Source: Plantago elongata (Eukaryota; Streptophyta; Magnoliopsida; Lamiales; Plantaginaceae). Taken from it: 54,021 bases of DNA. The notes beneath the pieces were generated by a model. That model saw nothing but the letters and a program-made list of their open reading frames with translations. It was not told the origin of the DNA and made no database searches. Both the position numbers and the translations under genes were made by a program. The stretch lies in NCBI GenBank assembly GCA_036897095.1, contig JAYMSP010000394.1, positions 1 through 54,021 on the forward strand, in the 5' to 3' direction. This document shows positions 47,657 to 54,021 of the stretch, in pieces (positions within the stretch are counted from its first letter, which is position 1; the number at the start of each line of letters is the position of its first letter).

Positions 47657-48284
47657 TGTTAGGATCCTGCATCCTAACGAAGACCAAGGCCAAGTCGATC
47701 TAGATTTTGACTTGAGGATCAAGTTTTGTTTATGTTTATAGTATTACTTGGACAATTCTTTGAGTTATTTATGGATTAGATCTTGTCTTAATAGTTAAGC
47801 TACTTAATTAGGAAGGAGATTATTCCTATGGTAATACTTGCTAGTTAAGTAGAGTATCTGGTTAGGGGCTTCTTAATGGGTCAAGCCCATAGTAGTTGTA
47901 TAGATTATAAATACCTCAACCCCTTTCTCAGTTAAGATGAATGATGAAGATGAGTTTATGAGTGGAACTGAGAGTTCTCCGGCAGATGCCTCGAGGAGGT
48001 AGACTGTTTAGTACTTAATTAGGTGTACCACGGGATAAATTCTAGAGAGTAGGTGTCTCTTTGGTTGCGGGAAGTCTCATGGATATGTGGCTATGTATAC
48101 CTGTGTGTTAACCGATCTACTCCTTCTAGAGATATATGGTTGGTTGTGCTATTTAGCATTGTGATCGTGTAGATTTGGAGTTTATCTAGTAGAATGCCTT
48201 ATTGGTGTTCTAAGCATTATACCGTGTATACGGGTATTTGGGTTTATTGGCAATTTATAGCCAGATCTATCCAGGTACCTAACA
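47657..48284 (+). repeat. Right (3') LTR of the non-autonomous element
   Basis: 628 bp, with the same start and end as the left LTR. TATAAATA lies at 47906-47913 after the same TGGGTCAAGCCCA palindrome. Its 3' segment (CATTATACCGTGTATACGGG, then TTTATTGGCAATTTATAGCC) is probably the normal form, since the left LTR shows duplicated motifs there. Confidence 0.88.
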
Positions 48285-48372
48285 AATGATCAACAACAGC
48301 TGACTCAATGTAACCCATAAATTCATATTTAACTCGAGAACAATAGATTTGGCCTCTTAAATGAACGAGAAC
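48285..48372 (-). pseudogene. PPR pseudogene, 5' fragment beyond the LTR element
   Basis: Read on the minus strand into the element border: GQIYCSRVKYEFMGYIESAVVD, typical of a PPR repeat (compare the common GxxIHxxxVKxGF...SALVDLYA pattern). It continues in the same logic as LYARV on the other side of the LTR element. Upstream of 48372 I find no further PPR sequence, only AT-rich DNA with a short direct repeat GAGTCGTTTATCAT (48386 and 48456). The fragment is short, so the match rests on its position next to the other half. Confidence 0.65.
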
Positions 48373-48699
48373 CACTACATTAAACGAGTCGTTTATCATT
48401 CCCTAATCTGGGTTGAAGACAGGTTGAAGACACTATTTAAAAACCTATTTTAAGCGAGTCGTTTATCATACAGTTCTACAAGTTTACAATTGTCACGACG
48501 AAAGATGAAGTGGTAATCTGGGTTTTGGTTCGTCTCATATTGTGTGGAAATTGCGAGGTTTTGTAGAGGTGGAGAATAGCCTGTTCTGTTATGAATATGA
48601 AGAAGGGGAAAATTCTAACACATGTCCATGAGTCTCTATTCTTTTCATGAAATCTACTGAATGAAAAACTTGAGTGAACTTTCTCTTTTTTTTCTTTCT

Positions 48700-48850
48700 A
48701 GTACGATATTACAATTACAATATTCAATCGAACAAATACTCAACATCACAGAGGACAAATATCACCGATTTCGGGAAATCGAATCCGTGACCTCTTGGTT
48801 ATGGGTGTCTTAGCTTGCCACTCAGCTACGAACACTTTGTATTGAAGTGA
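48700..48850 (-). mobile_element. SINE (family 2)
   Basis: On the minus strand GTTCGTAGCTGAGTGGCAAGC (A box), ACCAAGAGGTCACGGATTCGATTTCC (B box) and GAAATCGGTGATATTTGTCCTCTG. The post-B-box sequence matches the copy near 19480-19600. It ends in AT-rich sequence. Confidence 0.6.
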
Positions 48851-48965
48851 GCTGAACTGAACTAAAATACAGTATAAGATGTAACTAAGCCTAGCTGAAC
48901 TGAATTAAATTGAATTCAACTTAACTGAAGGAATTTTCAGTTGAAAAGAACATAGTTTAAGTTGG
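48845..48965. repeat. CTGAACTGAA-type repeat unit, copy 2
   Basis: AGCTGAACTGAACTAAAAT, GCTGAACTGAATTAAATTG and TTAACTGAAGG, then TTCAGTTGAAAAGAACAT. In reverse complement this resembles the repeat at 37360-37480. Both end in the CAGTTGAARAGAACA motif. Type not identified. Confidence 0.45.
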
Positions 48966-49949
48966 TAGACTTGTAGTATAAAAATAATCTATATGATTTG
49001 GAGAATAATTTTAAATTCATCGAATTCCATTTTTCAATGAATACGGTTTATTTTCAACCACAATGTCTATAACTTACTTGTAAAACTAAACCGGTCCATA
49101 GAAGAATTTCTCCGAAGAAAATGTTTGATTTTCATATACAATAGAAAAGTCTCGTTAGACTAGTGTAATGTATATGAGAGAATGTCAAAATGAAGATTGC
49201 AATGTCACAATGCTTCAAAGATTTCCATACTTATTGTGAACACTATTTCGAAGATAAATTTTTTCTTTTTAAAATATTCTTAAAATTGGTGAAAGACTTC
49301 AAAGTCTCTCAATATATGTAAAAGTGGCGACTGTGAAAAATGATGTGTGAGATACATTGAGACCACCATATAACCCGGACAATAGCCATAATTAATTGCA
49401 CAATCGTCAAATTAACGGTGTGTCAGACCTCAATATGTAAGGGACGAGGCATTACAAATAGGTCAGAGCCGAACGAATCCAGAACTCACAAATCCAAAAG
49501 GGTGGACGATAGGGTGTAGGGCACGATACGACAAGACGTCTCACAGTTTAAGAAGTAGTAAAAGGTAACGCCCAATAACTTAGGAAGAATTGGGACGCTT
49601 GGATAACCAATTAAGGAGTCTTTCAGTTTGCTCACCAATGAGGATAAGGTGTCGAAACAAATACATGTACTGGTGCAGTTGGACAAACTATCACTAAGAG
49701 AGTGGAACCAATCCAAAACATGTAAAGAGTGAATGGTTGGTTGGGATAAGGTGTGCCTCTTTAATTATTTATTTAATTTTTTCATTTTTAGATAAGGTGT
49801 GCCTTGACGTCACACAATTAAGACTGGGTGAATATAACGTCCTAAAATTTTAGTGATATTGAGAATGTTACACATGTTATTAAGGTCCATCTTCTTTTTT
49901 TTTCCTCATGAATCCGTCACTAGAAATCCAAACTAATCTCTCTAAAGTA

Positions 49950-50212
49950 CCCTCCGTCCCGAATTGAATGTCACATATTCCGTTTTGGGTAGTCTCAAAT
50001 GCATTGTTCCATTTTCATATTTGGTAATTTTTATACCCCACCACCCAAAATTATAATCAAAACAAACCCAATAGTTGCATTGAAACATGTGTCTGGACCC
50101 ATTACCTTTATCTTTTCTAATTCACTCTTAATAAATATACATTAATTAATTAATTACTTTCATAAAAACATGTGCCTGGCCTCGAGAGACATCCAATCCA
50201 TAACGGAGTGAG
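49950..50212. mobile_element. Stowaway-type MITE
   Basis: 263 bp, flanked by TA on both sides (49948-49949 and 50213-50214). Left terminus CCCTCCGTCCCGAATTGAATGTC. Right terminus, read inverted, CTCACTCCGTTATGGATTGGATGTC. The CTCCGT core, TA target and AT-rich interior are diagnostic of Stowaway elements (Tc1/mariner type). Non-coding. Confidence 0.82.
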
Positions 50213-50749
50213 TAATTGTTTGATAATGACCAACTACAAAGTATAACCGTAGGCTAAAGTATTAGAAAATGCGAGATTTTCTTACATGATAGAAAAATCA
50301 AGGACTTTTTAATTTTTCTTTGATTTTTGAGTTTTAGCGGTCTAAACACCAAGTTTTTATAATATAAACCGTTTCAACAAAAAATTTCATTATGCTTTTA
50401 ATATCTTATGTTATGATTTTAGGTTGTTAATAATGAAAATTACAGTTATAATTTTAACGTAGTTTGTTAATGTTTTAAAAGATGTTGTGGTGGATTTAAT
50501 GTGTCGGTATTATATGTTTCAACTTGCAACATTAAATTATTACACAATTAAAACATTATCTTCAAAATGTTTAAAACATCTATCCTCATTAGAAAAAATT
50601 TAAAATAAACTTTCATTCGTTGTTGTTTTTACGTGAACTTCGACTTTCTGTCTTTTGTTACTTCAATATACTGCAGTGACACCTTTGAGAGTCCTATTAT
50701 CAAACTCGATGTTATCAACAGTACATGCTTAAAACATTCACTAACTGGG

Positions 50750-51190
50750 TTAAAACCATAACTACTCCATTTAAACTATTGTATCCGTGCTTAAAACAAT
50801 TAACAGAGTAGAAAAATGCAACATAAGTTTTAAGAAACAACAACAGTGATACTTCATTAAACAATATCAATGCTTAGTAAAACTATTACAATGTCTTTTA
50901 AAACTATAACAAATCAGGAATATGCAACACAAGCTAAAAATAACAAAAGTAATACTTAAAACTATAAAGTGCAGCTCAGTTGGTAATACGCTTCACCTCT
51001 AACCAATAGGTCGGGGGTTCGAGTCACCATTTAACCCTTTCAAAAAAGAAACAAAAGTAATACTTAAAACTATAACGACCTCTCTTAAAATGAAAATAAT
51101 CCCTTTTATAACTATAACAAAGTGGGAACATGCAACATAAGCTAAGAACATTAACATGATACTTAAAACAATAACAATACCTTTTAAAAC
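50750..51190. repeat. Degenerate AT-rich repeats of a TTAAAACTATAACA unit
   Basis: Segments such as TTTTAAAACTATAACAA, CTTAAAACTATAACG and CTTTTATAACTATAACAAAG recur every 60-130 bp, each often near ATGCAACA(T/C)AAGCTAA. This looks like decayed tandem or clustered repeats rather than coding DNA. A SINE has inserted in one of them at 50968. Confidence 0.45.
50942..51075 (+). mobile_element. Short SINE with 26-bp target duplication
   Basis: The body, 50968-51049, contains GTGCAGCTCAGTTGGTAATACG (A box), AACCAATAGG, GGGGGTTCGAGTCACC (B box) and TTTCAAAAAAG. It is in the same family as the 45511 copy but with a short tail. The flanks 50942-50967 and 51050-51075 are identical over 26 bp. The perfect repeat suggests a young insertion. 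Because the flank itself belongs to a recurring AT-rich unit, part of the match could predate the insertion. Confidence 0.8.
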
Positions 51191-52060
51191 TAACTATGTA
51201 AAGGCCACAAAAAAGTTCGGTACGTATATTTAAAAATTCGTCAAAAACATTAATTTCAACATCCTGAATGAACGTAGAAAATATTCGAGCCGATTGAAAG
51301 AATAAACGTCGCGCGAAACGTTTCGAAAATAATAACGAGCAATAAAATAATAAAAATAAAATATTTATTTTATTTTTGCTTTAGCTTAAGTTCGACTCCA
51401 GAATCGCATAGGAATCGATTTTACATTTTTCTGGAATTTATTCGCAAGCCGTTCGGATCCAGAAGGTGCCAGATATAATATAAGTACCAAGCTACTGTAC
51501 AACCCAATTCAATCGGTTTATCCCAAATTGACAAAAAACCAACCGTGACTCACCTTCGTTTCTCAAAATCGGTTTCTCCCTTCCTTCGCCATCTTCACTG
51601 GCTCCGTCCTTCCTCCTCCCCGCCGCACACCTTGCGCCAATTGATTGTACCGGAACCGGCAAAACCGTGCCAAGGACCGCCCAGCCGCACCGCGCCGACC
51701 CATCCCGCTCCGGTCATTCCACCGCCCAATCGGGCCAAATCCGGCCGAATCGCCACTCAAATCGGTGCCCATGCATCACGCCGCGTGTCGTGACTCGTGG
51801 CAGGACCTCCATGTTCCTTAGCCAGCTCCTCAGTAATATGTCCCGATGGTTATGTTATTTATTCCCTTTCAGACACCAAATTTCTTCCACTATACTCTCT
51901 TTCTCTCCCTTCAGCAGACTACACTTCCTTTTCTTTTTTTCCGGTTTTTGCTGCTCTCTACCATTCGCGTTCGATCAGTTCCGGGCTCAATCCCTTCAAC
52001 AACCCTCCGTTAAGTGTTTCTTCGTAGTTAATTCGATATTGGTAGATTTTAGAATGAATT
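51190..52060 (+). other. TATA-like box followed by a GC- and pyrimidine-rich leader; candidate LTR or promoter
   Basis: TATAATATAAG at about 51473-51483 is followed about 30-60 bp later by a switch from AT-rich to GC-rich, CT-rich sequence (about 51590-51800), then to CT-rich and T-rich DNA. This layout fits a transcription start with a long leader: either the R-U5 part of an LTR whose partner lies outside the window, or a gene promoter. The Pro-rich open frames at 51545-51793 on both strands show no domain. Neither reading can be proven from this sequence. Confidence 0.3.
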
Positions 52061-54021
52061 GAGTTGATGGGAAGGCGTATGGTTGGAATAGTATGCCGAG
52101 ATTGAAATGGCTTTGATGATCTGTGAAATGCTGTAGGTTGCTAAATTAGTTATTGGAAACATTGGGACTGGGTATATTGCAGGGGATAGGTAGAGCAGGG
52201 CATGGATATCTTGTCGAACTGTAAATATCCTGCGGTTAGCAGCAGGGTACTAGAAGGAAATGGGATACCAAATGAATAATGGGGAAGCTGTTTCTTTGAA
52301 TAGCTATTTACATAAATCTGAGGTGTAGTTGATAGAACAAAACTAGATAATCTTTTACATACACTATAAAGAGTAATACAGTTTTCAAAATGAAAAATAT
52401 AGTGAATCCAGACTCTAAGATTTTAACTGTAAGGAGATCAAGAGAAAAGATGGCACCATATACCTACCCTTGGTATAATAAATTTCAAGATTACTTAGGG
52501 AGTCTTCCTTATTCTTTAAACAACCAGAAATTATTTGTGTAAGGTATAACTAAAGCAGTCTGTCCTTTAATTTATCATAGAAATATTTTACACTACTTGT
52601 TACTCGTAAGGGGAGACTTACATTTATAGCACTAAAGTACTTCTTGTTCTACTGGGAGTTACTTAAAATAAATTTATATAGATATAATAAGAGGAAGGGG
52701 ACTAAGTCATGATCACTTTATATCACTATAAATTTATTTATCATACTACTAGAGTAGTTGTTAATGGGAAAGCTGCAGTTGTATAGGGTGTCAAGAACCA
52801 TGGGGAGGTCTCGTTACGATAAGCATTGTAATGGTTAGTAATAAGAAGAAAATGAATGATAGGTCACTAGGCACCGCGAACTGATGAGATTTGAAAGTAA
52901 TATTAGTGGACCATAGGAGCTGTTGAGTGACGAGGGGTTAATGGACTAGAGTCATAAGTAAACAACATTGAACACTGTTAAAATAAAAGGGCTTAGTACG
53001 TTGTTATTAATTTGGATAGAAGATACGTAGTAAGAAATTGTGGTTAGTAGACTAAGCGTGGGTGCTGTTACCTTAGAAATAAGTGTCATAAGCTGCAACT
53101 AACGAAAGAATAGATGCAAGATGCGAAACAAATGCTTCCCTACCTAATCCCAACTAGTAAAATAAATAGGAGGGAATAAGTTGCAAGCCTTAGCAATCTA
53201 GACACCTAGAACCAAATAGCCACTACACTAGCTAAACTAGTAGAATTATAAACCGGTAATGATAGATAAGAATTAATTGCACGAAGGTGGTCGGCAAGGG
53301 AAAAGGAAAATAGATATAGGAAATGCAGATAACGTGGTGAGCTAGTAGGCTATTAAACCCGGATACGATCTAAATATAGGAACTACATATAATTAAGGAA
53401 ATGGAAAAAGTAAGGTTAACAAGAATAAGGTAGAATGAGAATGGCGGGGTAAACTAAGACGTAGGCGATAATAAGTAGCTCGTATATATAACGATAGTAT
53501 ATTTATGTTATGAATTAAAAGAAAACCGGATCATACGGGTGGTTCTTAGGTAAGCAAAAACATATGAGATAAAGAAATTTCGTAAAAATTGTTGAAATAG
53601 GTATCAAATAATCGGGGTAGTCTAAGCTAAATTATTAAGAATGATTGAGGGGAAAATAGCATGAAACGTGCGAAGCTAGAAAGAAGAGATAATTAATGAA
53701 AGAATTATATGAGGTCCGTAAGATGATCGAAGTAATCGAGAATTAGAACTGCCTGTTGTTTAATTAGTAAGTAGTAGGACTTAATAAGGGGATCATAAAT
53801 AAAGGTTGCATGACAGATACATAAATGGATTTCCTCAATAAATACCGAAGATTAGAACTTGTAATTGCTCTCTGAGTGTGTGTGTATATATATATATATA
53901 TATATCAGATTTGGTTATTTTGAAAAGTGGGGAATAAATTAATTAATTAATTAATTAAAATTAGTGTCGATGTTGAATAAATTCTATCTGTGTATCAGGA
54001 GACACTGAACCAGCTAATTTG
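52060..54021. other. C-poor, gene-free right end
   Basis: No coding segment is recognised. The plus strand is rich in A and G and notably poor in C (for example 53281-53340 has about 21 G but only about 5 C). Near the end lie a GT/TA microsatellite (about 53877-53906) and an AATT repeat (53937-53958). The window ends just after CAGGAGACACTGAACC, which could be a splice acceptor and exon start, but this is unprovable here. Confidence 0.4.
53877..53958. repeat. Simple sequence repeats (GT/TA, then AATT)
   Basis: GTGTGTGTGT passes into a TATATA run of about 20 bp, and 30 bp later five AATT units follow. Ordinary microsatellites. Confidence 0.9.

Larger units (their letters stand above)
45759..48284 (+). 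mobile_element. Non-autonomous LTR retrotransposon (TRIM/LARD type)
   Basis: LTRs at 45759-46398 and 47657-48284 begin TGTTAGGATCC and end GGTACCTAACA. A primer-binding site TGGTAGCAAAGCC (46401-46413), close to the initiator-Met complement TGGTATCAGAGCC, follows the left LTR. A polypurine tract AGGAGAAGGAGA (47645-47656) directly precedes the right LTR, so the element is plus-oriented. The internal region is only about 1.26 kb and encodes no protease, integrase or reverse transcriptase. Flanking 5-mers are AAAGA (45754-45758) and AATGA (48285-48289), 4 of 5 identical. Removing the element and one 5-mer rejoins a PPR reading frame, which supports the ends. Confidence 0.88.

Noticed and set aside
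47097-47693. 198-codon minus-strand open frame, very Ser-rich
   Set aside because: It is the antisense of the purine-rich, Glu-coding tract in the non-autonomous LTR element. Low complexity keeps it open, and it runs into the right LTR.
50968-51049. A tRNA gene, from its A and B boxes
   Set aside because: No acceptor stem pairing or normal anticodon arm, and it has a target duplication and A-rich tail, so it is a SINE.
51545-51793. Pro-rich open frame in the GC-rich patch (and its antisense partner)
   Set aside because: Several frames on both strands are open there because of base composition. No domain, and no codon pattern favours one frame.

Overview
This is nuclear DNA of a flowering plant, most likely a eudicot. 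The sequence is AT-rich. It holds multi-exon genes with GT-AG introns and plant-type proteins, a Copia retrotransposon, a non-autonomous LTR element, Stowaway-like and hAT-like MITEs, and tRNA-derived SINEs. Nothing fixes the species. CTGAACTGAA-type repeats and the MITE style would fit Caryophyllales, but that is a weak guess. No CRISPR, operon, plasmid or viral gene set is present.

Layout, left to right. 1-2.9 kb: gene-free, with two degenerate MITEs. 2994-3788 (+): a DUF1645 family gene. 4559-8530 (-): a complete ten-exon pantothenate kinase gene. 9951-12913 (+): a seven-exon gene for a conserved plant protein of unknown function, possibly DUF760-like. 13354-17000 (-): a CC-NBS-LRR (Rx/R1-type) resistance gene broken by nonsense codons and frameshifts. 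Behind it at 17477-18276 lies a truncated LRR-only duplicate. About 19.76-20.80 kb: a TIR-type transposon that stops just before the presumed 5' UTR of an ARF1 GTPase gene (CDS 21969-23169, +). 24496-26473 (-): a complete nine-exon naphthoate synthase (MenB) gene with a peroxisomal PTS2 signal. 27729-32661 (-): a decayed Copia element with both LTRs and a GATAA target duplication. 33180-36944 (-): a complete seven-exon GH28 polygalacturonase gene with a signal peptide and a Lys/His/Pro-rich linker. 37.0-44.9 kb: essentially gene-free. 44929-48372 (-): a pentatricopeptide-repeat pseudogene interrupted by a SINE with a 14-bp target duplication and by a non-autonomous LTR element (45759-48284). 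48.4-54.0 kb: MITE, SINEs, a GC-rich pyrimidine-rich patch behind a TATA-like box, and a C-poor stretch to the window end.

The intact genes are unrelated housekeeping and cell-wall functions: CoA synthesis, vesicle traffic, phylloquinone synthesis and pectin hydrolysis. They do not form a cluster or shared pathway. Exon phases of the five spliced genes close exactly, and in three of them (ARF1 181 aa, MenB 337 aa, DUF1645 264 aa) the length matches the family. I did not find evidence for a new multi-gene system. The most informative features are the nested insertions that dismember the PPR gene, the mosaic LTR of the non-autonomous element, the NLR killed by several small lesions, and the probable GC-AG intron at the very end of ARF1.
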